Source: Thermothielavioides terrestris NRRL 8126 | Taxonomy: Eukaryota; Ascomycota; Sordariomycetes; Sordariales; Chaetomiaceae | NCBI RefSeq assembly: GCF_000226115.1 | Contig: NC_016457.1 | Location: forward strand, 8,556,001 to 8,620,000 | DNA length: 64,000 nucleotides | Direction: 5' to 3' | Part shown: piece by piece, positions 9,609-20,385 of the stretch | Numbering within the stretch: position 1 is the stretch's first letter | Layout: each line of letters opens with the position of its first letter | Program-made: the position numbers and the translations under genes | Notes under the pieces: generated by a model | The model's input: only the letters and a program-made list of their open reading frames with translations | Databases searched by the model: none | What the model was told of the DNA's origin: nothing

Positions 9609-10936
9609 ATGAACTACGACGGTGCGGACGGGTTGGAGTTCGGAAATGGGAACACCAGGCTCGACCCATCAGTGCTTGCAGGTAAATAAGATGCTCAAAC
9701 TAGAGTTTGTTTAGGGCCTCCCGACTGACCCCGGATTTCAGAGCTCCCCCTGGGTTGCAAGATCCTCTCGACCGCAGCCCATGGCGTGAGCTTCTGGGCG
9801 AGACCGGCCCGTATCAATGTCGAACTAGCCGACGGAACACCTCGGTCATACTTCATCAAGGTCCTCTCGAGGGAGACCGGCAGGGAGATGGTGCGCTCCG
9901 AGTTCGAATCCATGAGGGCCATCTACAACGTCGCCCCCGACTTCGTTCCCCGGCCAATTGCCTGGGGAACCTACCAGTCCATCCCCGAAACTCACTTCTT
10001 CCTGAGCGAATTCCGAGACTTTGTTGACGAAATGCCGGACCCGGAGGACTTTGCCCGCCGGCTTGCCAGACTCCACCAGCATAGCAAGTCACCCAACGGC
10101 AAGTTCGGATTCCACATTACCACCTTCGCCGGGAACCTGCCCCAGACGGTTGAATGGGAGAGTAGCTGGGAGACATTCTTTGCGAAGAGCCTTCGGCATG
10201 CGCTCGAGCTAGAGATCAAGGCTAAGGGCCCAGATCCGGATCTTGACGCTCTGCTCCCTATCCTCTTTGACAGAGTCATCCCTCGCCTCCTTCGCCCGCT
10301 TGAGACCGACGGGCGGTCGGTCAAGCCTTCGCTTGTGCACGGCGACTTGTGGTACGCTAACTCGGGACTGGACTTGGAAACGGGCGACAGCATCGTCTTC
10401 GATGCGTGCTGCTTCTATGCTCACAACGAGTGTATGAATGCCACGTCCCCTCTCTCATCCGGTGCGGAACAGCGTGAACGCTTACGAATAAATGCTGCCA
10501 AGATGAGTTTGGTCAATGGAGACCAGCATGCAACAGGTTCGACGAGAGTTACTTGACCGCTTACCACAAGCTCGTTCCCAAGTCAGACCCTGTAGAAGAC
10601 TATGACGGCCGACTTGACCTGTACAAACTGTAGGCATGACCATCTGGTGGCAAAAGCACCCTAGCCACAAAACCAGGCTAATCCGCCATGGATCATAAGG
10701 AGATTCAACACCCACGTCTCTGCGCTCTTCGTTGACAACATGGTCCTGCGAGAACAGTACGGTTGAATCCATATACCTTTTCCTTTTCGCTGCATGTCTA
10801 GTTGCTAATGCGAACGTCAAGGATGCTGGGCGACATTCGAGACTTGGTTCGACGATATGGTCAGGAGGATGGGCCATATTCTGCAGCACCGGACCGCAAA
10901 ATGAAGACTCCAAGTGGTGTGAGGTCCGCCTTGTGA
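9609..10936 (+). CDS. Fructosamine/ketosamine-3-kinase family protein
   Basis: This family phosphorylates the C3 hydroxyl of fructosamine or ribulosamine adducts on glycated proteins, which makes the adduct unstable and repairs the protein. Five exons (9609-9681, 9742-10431, 10503-10629, 10700-10756, 10822-10936) give 353 residues, normal for fungal members. The catalytic loop VHGDLWYANSG lies at about residue 224 and the metal-binding Asp in IVFDACCFYAHNEYE at about 243. The C-terminal YDGRLDLYKLRFNTHVSALF and LREQMLGDIRDLVRRYG blocks appear only after splicing, which confirms introns 2-4. All introns are 60-71 bp with GT...AG ends, and the first has a CTGACC branch site. The start is the only upstream in-frame ATG. 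Fungal members are often just called phosphotransferases, so the substrate is inferred. Confidence 0.9.
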
Positions 10937-11156
10937 TGCTGCTTTGCGGAGAACCTCCTTTGTAGGGCCATCCGCCCACCTATTCCTCGTGCCAGTGGTC
11001 TTCCGACACTTCCACCAATTCCACTTCCTCTACTACATAACACAACATACAACGCAATCCATCACCACCATCATCTGCGTCCTGCATTCTCCATCCTGCA
11101 AGTGGCCAATTAACCACAGTTGGGAATGCAAGATGATCATGGAGGAAACAAAAGGA
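10937..11156. other. 3' flank of kinase gene
   Basis: Short intergenic stretch rich in CCA/TCC and ending in the (GAA)n tract. I find no gene. A frame running through it into the repeat encodes mostly poly-Glu and is an artefact of the repeat. Confidence 0.5.
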
Positions 11157-11259
11157 GAAGAAGAAGAAGAAGAAGAAGAAGAAGAAGAAGAAGAAGAAGA
11201 AGAAGAAGAAGAAGAAGAAGAAGAAGAAGAAGAAGAAGAAGAAGAAGAAGAAGAAGAAG
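11157..11259. repeat. (GAA)n/(TTC)n microsatellite, about 34 units
   Basis: An uninterrupted GAA tract of about 103 bp lies in the space between two convergent genes, so neither gene encodes it. Long GAA:TTC runs can form triplex structures in other genomes. No such activity can be claimed here. Confidence 0.97.
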
Positions 11260-11397
11260 GAAGTTCAGAGTATTGTGCGAAAAAATGATTTAAAAATCAA
11301 ACTTCAATCTGACAGATAGAGAGGAACGAGCAACACCAATGTCCCCAAAGGGTTGTCTCTTCCAACTCGGTCCATGCCCGCTTTATTCATCATGGCT

Positions 11398-12137
11398 TCA
11401 CTGAGCCACGGTCTGCGTGGCTGTGCCAAAAGGACGCGAAGGTGGAACTGAGGGCGGAGTGTTCTTCAAAGTCACCGGGATTGCCGAAGAGTCGGCGGTG
11501 TCGTTCCAGTTCAGAGTCCAGACACCTGCGGTGGAAGTCGGGACAACGGAGAAAGGGCTGGCATAAGCACCGTTGACGCGGATCATCAAGACGTTGCCAT
11601 ACATAAACCAGCCGGAGGTGATGCCACTTGAGGTGCCGTTGGAGTAAAACAGCTGAGCTCCTGCTGTTGTGGGGACGGCAAGCGCGGCACCGTCGCTGGG
11701 AAGGCCGCCGGACGTATCATTCACCGTCGAGTTGGGAAAGGCAGTGAGCGATCCGTCAGAGAGCGTGACTAGTTGATATCTCTCGGTCAGTATTGTCTTC
11801 TCCTGCTGCTGCTGCTGCGGAGTGGGAAATCACTGTCTTACAGTACACACTCTGACCGGTTCCGCCTGTGGTGCCGTTCTCGGCTCGGAAAGGTAGTCCA
11901 ACATATGCGAGGTCTGGAGGCGAAAGAGTATTATTCATGTCAGTCTTCCATCATACCAGGGATGTTGGCATGCTTTTGAGGGATCTGACAATTCACATTG
12001 AAGACTGGAAACCCTCCAATGCCTTGACCATACGCGAATAGTTCAAACTTGCTGCTCGTTGCACGAGCCCGCACCGGAGCAGTGGTAACAAGGGCCAAAA
12101 CGGCCGTCAGTGCAGTGGAAGTGGTGAAGTGGACCAT
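11398..12137 (-). CDS. Small secreted protein of unknown function
   Basis: Three exons (12137-11957, 11913-11842, 11768-11398) give 207 residues. Residues 1 to about 26 form a signal peptide (MVHFTTSTALTAVLALVTTA) ending in Ala/Arg. The mature protein starts SSKFELFAYGQGIGGFPVF and continues with Gly/Ser/Thr-rich, beta-type sequence, several N-glycosylation sequons (NGT, NST, NDT, NGT) and a final GVWTLNWN...PVTLKNTPPS block. I recall a similar arrangement in other fungal secreted proteins, but I know no function. Intron 2 (11769-11841) has a GTAAGA donor. Intron 1 (11914-11956) is only 43 bp with GTATGA and a CTGAC branch; that boundary is the weakest part of the model. It is divergent to the laccase at 13483. 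Confidence 0.75.
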
Positions 12138-13482
12138 CGTGAAGGAGTTGTTTTGGAGCGAAATGAAGCAAATAATCCTCTGATGATTAGGCGGAGCAAC
12201 AGCGCAAGGCGTATAGGAGTGAACAGAGCCCGATGTGATGCCCGAAGAGGCAGGAGAGGACTCGACGAAGATAAATAAAGGGCAAACGAGCGACTAGGGG
12301 CAGCGGAGCAATCACCTGCGGTTATATGACCCATACCCGAATCGACCCTTAGTCTACATTTACAAATCATGATTTCTTACGCAACTGTCAGGGACGACAC
12401 AGCCACCGGACTACACTACCGCAGTACGCGGCCAAACCAAGTGCCGCGTTGCGTGGAGGAAGGGAACACAACCCACATCCCGCACGTTTCATGGGGCCTG
12501 GCCAGCGTAGAGAGAAACAACCTCAACCCACATCCCGGTTCGTGCATTGGCCCCTGTTTGCCATGACCATCGCGAGTTCAAGAGTACGTGAACACGGAGA
12601 TAAGATGTATGTCTTCATCATGCTCGCAGCGCATAGACTCTACACTATGCATTGCGATGTCCTTGCGTGGCTTTGCCGAAGTTGTCCGGCGGCAGGCATA
12701 CCAATAGTTCGCTGCTGGTACACGTAAGTGTCTTACGCTCGAGACAAGGTTTAGAGGGCTAGGGGGGCGAGTGAGCAAGCAGGGATAGCATATCGCTTTC
12801 GGCATAAAGTACGGGATCTACGGCTCAGCCCGCTCAGCAACCCTGTCTATGTGTATGGTGGAGATCGGGGCAACAACTCTCTTGGGTTGCTCACGAGGTC
12901 AGTGCTCCTCCACGTGGGAGTCAAAGTATGTCTCCGTCTGCACGCCCGGACTATCGAAATGCAGGGGGATTCAAGGGCGGGAACGCGAAAGAAGTCTCGT
13001 AAGCTCTGAGTTATACGAGAGACACGGGAAGAGACACGGATAGAACCCCCCAAGATGACGCGGCAACAAGGTATATGCATCCTGATGGCAAGCCAAGCAA
13101 AAGCAATACCCCGCTCTGGGGGCTAACTCAGGGGAACGCATACAGGAACGTGGCGGTGTCTTCAACGCTCTGTGGTCTGTGATCTGAGCTGGGAATAGGG
13201 GTTGCGTGTGCACGCGGCAGAGAAGCGTGCCGTTTCCGACGCAGTCCGGCGAAAGGTGTTCGCCTTTGCGAAGGAGGCCAGCCCGTGGTGGACAGAGTAA
13301 CATTCTTGGAGGACAGGGGCCCGTGTGAGCCCACAATTGAGTATAATAAACACGTACGGACGCCGACTAGAGGGATTAGATTTCCTGCGGATCACATCAT
13401 TTCCATCGCCTGTGGTCCTGGTCTCTCATTAGTTGAACCCAACTTCACAGTCGCTTCTGCCGTTCCATTCCTTTCTGCCAAC
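12138..13482. promoter_or_regulatory. Shared intergenic region of secreted protein and laccase
   Basis: This 1.3-kb region separates two divergent genes for secreted products. A TATTTATC-like element (minus strand, near 12275) is about 140 bp from the secreted-protein ATG, and TATAATAA (13341-13348) is about 140 bp upstream of the laccase ATG. Open frames here are short, overlap on both strands and have no family features. Confidence 0.5.
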
Positions 13483-15268
13483 ATGGCCAAGGCTCGTGTC
13501 TTGGTAGGGTTGCTGGCTGCCACCATTGCGAGGGCGTCTCCTTTCGACTCCGACGCCGTCAACCTGCACCCACGCGCCGCCTGCTCTGGTAACACAGCTA
13601 CGACCCGCTCTGAGTGGTGTGACTATGACATCTCGACGGACTACTACAATGATGGCCCGACAACTGGCGTCACCAGGGAGTATTGGTGGGAAATCACCGA
13701 GTTCACTGCTGCGCCAGATGGAGTTGAGCGATCCGTCATGGCCATCAACGGCAGCATCCCAGGCCCTACCCTCTTCGCAGACTGGGGAGATACCGTTGTC
13801 GTTCACGTCACTAACTCTGTTCCCGGCAACGGGACGAGCATCCACTTCCACGGCATCCGCCAAAACTACACCAACCCGAACGACGGAGTCAGCAGCATCA
13901 CGCAGTGTCCAGTTCCCCCTGGATCGTCCATCACGTACACCTGGAAAGCCACCCAATACGGCACTACCTGGTACCATTCCCATTACGGCCTGCAGGTGTA
14001 CAACGGTGTCTTTGGCGGCATCGTGATCAACGGCCCTGCCTCTGCCAATTACGACGAAGACCTCGGCGTGCTCTTCCTCAGCGACTGGACCCATGAGTCT
14101 GCGGACAACCTGTTCACTGAAGCCCAGCTGACAGGGCCACCAACTCAGGATAATGGCCTGATCAACGGCACGAACATCTACGTTGACGGCGACACGACCG
14201 TGGGCTCTCGTTTCACGTTGTCGTTCACCGCGGGGACATCGTACCGCCTGCGCCTCATCAACGGTGCCATGGATACTTTCTTCAAGTTTTCCATTGATAA
14301 TCACACCATGGAAGTCATTGCGAACGACTTGGTTCCCATCCAGCCGTTTAACACGACCGTCCTCAGCATTGGCATTGGTTCGTATTACAACAGGCCGCCT
14401 CCTTGACAGTTAGCCACCGGGTTCTAATAACCAGAGCGCTCAATTAGGCCAGAGGTATGATGTTATCATCCGCGCAGACCAGGCCGACGTCGCAGACAAC
14501 TTCTGGATGCGCGCCGTCCCCCAGACCTCCTGCTCTTCCACCAACACTATGGAGGATGATATCCGCGGCATCGTCTACTACGGCACCAGCCCGTCGACGC
14601 CTGACACCACGGGCTACAACCCGACCGACAGCTGCGACGACATGTCCAGCACCGATCTGGTCCCCTACGTGTCCAAGACGGTGGCATCGACCGCCGCGTG
14701 GACCGAGGACGAGCCGGTGACGATCGGCGCGGCGCCGACCAACGCCAACTACCTGTGGTGGTACGTGAACGGCAGCACGCTGGACATGTCGTGGTCGAAC
14801 CCGACGCTGCTGCAGGTGTACGACAACGTGACCGCGTTCAACTCGTCGGCCAACGTGGTGCTCGTGCCCGAGGCGGACGAGTGGGTGTACGTCGTCATCA
14901 GCACCGCGCTCGGCGTCGCCCACCCGATCCACCTGCACGGCCACGACTTCTTCGTGCTCGCGCAGGGCACGGGCACCTTCGACAGCAGCAGCGTGGCCCT
15001 CAACCTCGACAACCCCGTCCGCCGCGACGTGGCCATGCTGGCTGCTCAGGGGTACCTGGTGATCGCGTTCCAGACGGACAATCCGGGCGCGTGGCTGATG
15101 CATTGCCACATCGGATGGCACACGGACGAGGGGCTGGCCATCCAGTTTGTCGAGAGGCAGAGCGAGGCGAGGGAGCTGATCGACTTCCAGACCTTGAGCG
15201 AGACGTGTGCTGCCTGGGAGACGTGGCAGGCGAGTTCTGGCCTGAAGCAGGAGGATGATGGCATCTGA
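13483..15268 (+). CDS. Laccase (multicopper oxidase, EC 1.10.3.2)
   Basis: The enzyme oxidises phenolic substrates with reduction of oxygen to water and is secreted. Two exons (13483-14377, 14448-15268) give 571 residues, typical of ascomycete laccases. A signal peptide covers residues 1 to about 19. All four copper-ligand blocks are intact: SIHFHG (about 119), WYHSHYG (about 163), HPIHLHGHDF (about 457) and HCHIGWHTDEG (about 517), the last with the T1 copper Cys and His. Many NxS/T sequons are present. The intron starts with an unusual GTTCGT donor, ends CAATTAG and has CTAATAAC upstream; only this splice restores SIGIGQRYDVII, the family consensus. The C-terminus KQEDDGI resembles the short tail of ascomycete laccases but lacks the common DSGL ending. 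Whether it acts on lignin, pigments or other phenols cannot be told. Confidence 0.95.
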
Positions 15269-16452
15269 AGGACAGCGGGCATCTCGGGATCGAGCATTTT
15301 CTCCGAGTGTACAGAATATAGTCACAGTACGCTACTGTCGATTAGTTTTCTTTGGAATGATCAATCTGGACTCCGTCTTTACCGCCTCGCTTATATGGAA
15401 AGCCAGAAACAGTATCGAAATGAGACGGGGCGCTTCTCGCGAGGTGAATACCTCACTTAGTCCAATTCGTCCTCAACCACATCTTCTCCGCATTCAAATT
15501 AGTGCTCGCCCTGGCGACCCGGACTGGGCGCTCTTATACTCGCACCAAATTACCGCGGCGCTGATTGCTGACTTGCGATGTTGTGTCTAGCCTCGTGGAA
15601 CATGGTCAGGCTGTGTCATTCCTAGAGAGATGTATGGCAGGACATGGATCAAAGGCAAGGCGCCGCAGCCGGCCGAAATTGGGGGAAATGCCGCGATAGA
15701 CGGAGCATCGCATAGGCGCCTCGCCAGGTCCCTGTGCTGTCCCGCCTTCCCCGAGTGGATGTAGCCCGGCAGAATGGTGATCAAGCAAGGAGAGAGAGGT
15801 AAGTACCCTGCAATTGTTGAGTTCTTGTCCTCGTCTTCTGCTTCTCCCTACCCCTGAGAGCCGCTGCTAGCCCTACGGCACCTCCAAACGCGATGAACAC
15901 AATCAGCAACACCACGGCGACGCCGAGCTGGTTCCCAGCGGGGATGGAGCCCGCGACCGGCTGGTCATGCTGCCGCGCCTCGTGCCCGCCATGCAGCTGC
16001 TGAGCGCCTCCCGGCCGGGCCCGCCTGCCCCAGACCAAGGCGGTCGTGTCGGAGGTACGGGGGCCGACTCCCTCTCCCACAGCCGGGAGAAACGCCGCGA
16101 TGTCGAAGTGCTACCCGGCGTCAAGTTGGCCACCATGTCGCCCAGCCGCCTGGTGCGGTGCGTGCTGTTGATCGGTTTCCTTCTCACCCTCGGTCTACGC
16201 CTCTGGGCACAGAAAAGAGCTGTAGGTGCTCATACAACAGACCGTTCGACTTTGGGTGCTGAATAGGGACGGAGTTCTGCAAAACATCCCAAGAAGCTTT
16301 CCAACGCCGGGTTCTCCAACCATCATTTCCACCTGTTTAAAGGTACTTTGGCTTCCCGTTCTGAACATCGATCGCAATTGCGATGCTAGCTAAAAACATT
16401 GACCGTGTAACTGTAAGAGTCCGATCTCTTAAGCAGGATCTCTTAAGCAGCT
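15269..16452. other. Gene-poor region with one possible membrane peptide
   Basis: No firm gene is seen. On the minus strand, 16080-15781 is open and contains a clear hydrophobic helix (GVAVVLLIVFIAFGGAVGL) followed by a basic segment, as in single-pass membrane proteins. No signal peptide, family motif or convincing start is visible, and the frame may be a fragment. The rest shows nothing recognisable. Confidence 0.3.
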
Positions 16453-17000
16453 TCATGGTCTTCCACCCCATCGCAAACAATCACACTGGTGGGACTGTGA
16501 GACGATATCCATTACTTCAAAGACGGCATCGCACTGCCTCCAAGACCTCGCAGCCATGACATTGAACGCCTTGGCGGCCGGCTTCGCCTCGGCAGCCGCC
16601 AGGAACCCAGGGCACGCCGACGCGTCGGCCTGGCCTTGCGCGGCCCCCGTCGCCGCCTCCCGCGCGGATTCGTACGAGCCTGCTGTTGCTGCCACGCTGG
16701 ACGTGTCGGCCTGGCCTTGCGAGGACCCCTCCGCTCCGAGCTGGCGGTGCCTAGGGTGGTGGTGGCGCCGCCGCCGGTACCCGCTGCGGCTTTGGGACGA
16801 GCCAGCGGTGAAGAACTCGTCGTCCCCGTTCCGGGGCATGGTGTGGTTGGCCATGATGATGGGTGTTTTGGGTAGGGCTGTTGATGGTGTTGCTGTTGTC
16901 GTCGTCGTTGGGCTCACGCGGCTGCGTTTGCGTAGCACGATGTAGTAGCCGTCGTTGGGGATGTGGAAGTTCTCGGAGGGCGATGGGGGCGGGCTGACTA
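16453..17000 (-). CDS. Low-confidence hypothetical frame
   Basis: A minus-strand frame stays open for about 180 codons and includes SENFHIPNDGYYIVLRKRS (about 16970-16915) before a Thr/Ser/Arg-rich tail with two diverged GxxQGQAD repeats. The NDGYYIVLRKRS stretch looks protein-like. No start is evident and an opposite-strand frame is also open, so this could be a gene fragment or chance. No family is recognised. Confidence 0.2.
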
Positions 17001-17014
17001 GGAGCCAGGAACCG

Positions 17015-17500
17015 AGGGCACGCCGCCGAGCCGTCGTCTCAAGACCTGCTGAATGCCTTCAACGTCGAATGGTCCTCACAGGATCTCATGAGCCCCCAGC
17101 AGCTTGGCATCATCCATGACGTCCTCGCGGCCAAGGCGGATAACCTACGGGCGGCGACGGTCGCGGACAATGCCAACAAGACCAAGAACCTACGCCGTCC
17201 TCCCAAGCTACCGTGTCATCTCCGTCGCTGTCCCGCGCCAGCACTACCCACTCGATTTCTCAGGCCATGAATGACATGGGTGTTGCTGGAGACCCGCCCG
17301 GACCCAAGAAGCAACGCCGCGGTGCTTCAGGTCACACCGTGGTAATCGCCCCATACCGGCCGAACCTCACCCGCCTAGAGAGCGCCCTCGCGGCCGCCGG
17401 CGACGAGGTCACGGTCAACACCACCGACTCGTTCCACGGCTGCGAGGGTTTTGTCGCCGCACCGCCTCTGCGTCGCCGCCACCACGCATGTCGGTGCCCT
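17015..17500 (+). pseudogene. Broken SF1 (UPF1/NAM7-like) helicase fragment
   Basis: Three plus-strand frames in succession resemble pieces of one large fungal helicase. The first (about 17020-17190) includes SPQQLGIIHDVLAAKA. The second (about 17190-17275) includes YRVISVAVPRQHYPLDFSGH and ends in TGA. The third (about 17280-17460) includes VVIAPYRPNLTRLESAL and VNTTDSFHGCEG. The last matches SF1 motifs around TPYRAQ and the motif V sequence TVDSFQGxE. The Walker A and B region expected between them is missing, and the frame runs into a G-rich low-complexity stretch. It is a deletion- and frameshift-damaged remnant. Confidence 0.6.
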
Positions 17501-19142
17501 CTGTGGTTTGCCGAGGGGGAGGCCAGAGGGGGGGGGGGAGGCCAAGGGGGGAAGGCCAAGGGGGAGGGGGCGAAGAGTTGCTTGGGAAGTTGAAACCACT
17601 TATGACAGTTCGGGCGAACATACCAGTTGGAACAGAAGCATCGGTTGAGGTAGAATTGTTAGTGAGCACAGAAATACCAGCCAACTGGAATTTAATGATA
17701 TTGCACAGTTAATAGCTGTTTCCACATTACATAGAACTCAAGAACGTCAAAGGGAGCAGTGGAAAAGTATACAGTACTGTTCATAGCAGCGTTGGAAGAA
17801 GTTGGGGCTTCTTGGCACCATCCGACAGTTAACTCTCTCAGAACTGAAGCTGTCAAGCACGATGATGCGCCGTCCAAGCCGCAGAAGCCCAGGACGAAGC
17901 TGTGAAACGAGACCGAGTGAGCACCCCGCCGCACAGCCGGCTCTCTCCCCAGCAATCAGTCAGTGTCAGAGTGAAGCCCGTCATCTGCCGGGAGTTGCTG
18001 GGAGTTGCTGGGCGAAGCCTTGTGCTGGACTCGGATCAATCTCACGCCGACGTCGGGAAGCCGCTGGTGACCGTCTCGAAACCGCCATAGGAAACGATTC
18101 CTGCAGCCCACAAAGGATGTTGAGAACTGCTAACCTTATCTTTGAAATGTAAAATAAGGAAGGTAAGCAAATAGGTTGCACGAACTTTCCCGTCTAAGCA
18201 GCCACAGCGACAACGCAGAGCATCAGCGTGGAGGCTTACAGGACGGGGCGGGCTTCTGACGTGCACCGGGCTCGCCGTTCAAGGCCTCGCACTCATTACG
18301 CCCAAGCTCTCAAACGTGGCAAGCGTGGCCTGCTCCAATCATGGAGCGTCTGCTGGCTTCGACTGCTGGCTTCGCAAGCCGCAGGACGCCCGCTACCGCG
18401 AGCGCCTCACAATGAGCACGTCCAGTCCATGGCCCAGCTCCTGCGCGTGAGGCCGGTCCGATCGCTGCAGGGCCGTGCGCTTCAAGCGCCGCAAGCGGTG
18501 AACCTGGAGGGAGGAAAAGCAAGGCTAGCTGAGCATGCCGTCACTGCGCCGAATAAAATCCAAGGCGCAGCCTTATTTTCGTCCCAGCATAGCTTCGCCT
18601 TATCTTCCCCGTTGTTGTGCCCGCATCAACCCAGGGCTCATTGAGGGGCTGGCGGGATGTCCATTTTAGGCAGCAGCTGTGTGGAATTTTGGCGTCTTGG
18701 AGAAGAGATGTAAATCGTCTGTTTTTCATTCCTTGTCCGTTGTCTGAAGCAGCATGAGGTGGGCGGTTGAAGCCGCCTGATAATCATCAGATGCACACCT
18801 TCCACTAAAAGTTAGCAGCTTGCAGCAGAAGTGGAGCCTCTCAAGCGAACGCTTGTCACCGGAAGGCGGGGGATGTTTAGCGCAGCCTTGGAAAGGCCCC
18901 TCCATGGTGGGGTTGGTTGTGGTCGAGGGGAACTTTTTTTTTCTCGTTCACATGGATTTCATGCCCGCCAATCCCTTAGCTTTCCCACCGAAATTTATAG
19001 AAGAAATCTCCTCTGTGTGATTTTCTCGTACCATCGCTCAGTCCAACCGATCCCACATCCTTGCGTCCCTTGTGGTGAGACAGATCCGCGAACACCAGCC
19101 CACGGCCTGCCGCTGTGAAACCCACCCAAGCCACCAGTCGAG
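17501..19142. other. Gene-free spacer upstream of HPT1
   Basis: The first 70 bp are a G-rich run (GGGGGGGAGG and similar). Several short open frames overlap on both strands without family features. The last few hundred bases should include the promoter and 5' UTR of the phosphoribosyltransferase. I see no RNA gene. Confidence 0.5.
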
Positions 19143-19960
19143 ATGGTCGAGAAAATCTACGTCACGTACAACGATGTAAGTCGCTACCAGGCGGCCGGGT
19201 AAAGTGCGCACCCGGACGGAAAAGCACGGTCGACTGACCCCGCCGCGCAATCAACAACACAGGTGCACAAGCTGTGCCAGGAGGCGGCGCCGCGGATCCT
19301 GGCCGAGTTCAAGCCGCAGCTGCTGATCGCCATCGGCGGCGGCGGGTACGTGCCGGCGCGGATCCTGCGCTCGTTCCTCAAGCAGCCGGGCAGCCCCAAC
19401 ATCCCGATCCAGGCCATCGGCCTGTCGCTGTACGAGCAGCTGTCGGACGGGCCCGACGCCCAGGTCGAGGCGCCGGGGACCAAGGTGACGCGCACGCAGT
19501 GGCTCGACCTGAGCGCCCTGGGCGAGATGGAGAACCTGGTGGGCAAGCGCGTGCTGATCGTCGACGAGGTCGACGACACCCGCACCACGCTCGAGTACGC
19601 CGTCAAGGAGCTGCAGAAGGACGTCGAGGAGGCGCGCGCGCGCCTGGGCAGCGATCGCAAGACCGAGTTCGCCATCTTTGTGCTTCACGTGCGTTTTCCA
19701 CCCCCTCTTTCTTCCTTTATTTTCCTCTCTTTTAGTCAGCCCCTATTAGACACGATGGACTGACGTGCGACGGGGCTCGGCTGCAGAACAAGGACAAGCA
19801 AAAGAAGGGCGTCCTTCCCGAGAGCATCACGAACGGCCGGTATCTGGCCGCCCGGACGGTGGGCGACGAGTGGATCTGCTATCCGTGGGAGGCGACGGAC
19901 ATCGACGAGCACGACCGGCTAGCGGCCGAGGCCAAGGCCAAGACCCAGAATGGGCTATGA
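19143..19960 (+). CDS. HPT1: Hypoxanthine-guanine phosphoribosyltransferase (yeast Hpt1 type)
   Basis: This purine-salvage enzyme converts hypoxanthine or guanine plus PRPP to IMP or GMP. Three exons (19143-19175, 19263-19688, 19787-19960) give 210 residues, close to yeast Hpt1. The N-terminus KIYVTYNDVHKLCQ is diagnostic of this fungal subgroup. IAIGGGGYVPARILRSFL follows at about 35. The PRPP loop VLIVDEVDDTRTT lies at about 107-119. The C-terminus has DEWICYPWEATDI, the usual base-binding segment. The first intron splits a tiny 33-nt first exon (GTAAGT donor) and the second uses GTGCGT. xptA-type xanthine specificity cannot be excluded. Confidence 0.93.
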
Positions 19961-20385
19961 GCGTGTGCCCAGCAGAAAAAAAGAAGCCGGAGAGCGGCGA
20001 AACAGCGTCATCCGGCGTACATGACGTGTACAGGAAGCGGTTAACGGGGGAGATGACCGGCGCCAGCCAATATCCGATAGTAGAGATACGGTTTGGCTTG
20101 CCTGGTTCCTTCCCACTAAATGAGTCGGGCACGGGCCGGGGCGCTGTCGGCGGCGTCCAGCATTGCGTATGGAGTTATAGGGCGGGAAACATGTTGTGGC
20201 TGTCCATTGGCAGCTGTAGAGTGGTTGGTTGGGGTATTCGGGATAGACAGGAGGCGCAGCTCACGCCGAGGAAGATGAATGCTTAATCGCCCTGCCGAGT
20301 GAGATGATGGTTCATTATGTACCCGAAGTCTGCAGGTCTATAAAGCAGACAGAAAAGACGGGAGTATGGTACATTACTGTACACT
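19961..20385. other. Convergent 3' region
   Basis: Intergenic space between two tail-to-tail genes. Open frames continuing from the phosphoribosyltransferase exon are read-through of its 3' UTR. No further feature is seen. Confidence 0.6.

Noticed and set aside
10944..11288. 114-codon frame ending in poly-Glu
   Set aside because: Most of it is the (GAA)n tract, and the rest has no gene-like features.
13429..14304. Long minus-strand frame opposite laccase
   Set aside because: Antisense shadow of a GC-rich exon. The plus strand encodes all laccase motifs.
14444..15325. Minus-strand 290-codon frame
   Set aside because: Shadow of laccase exon 2.
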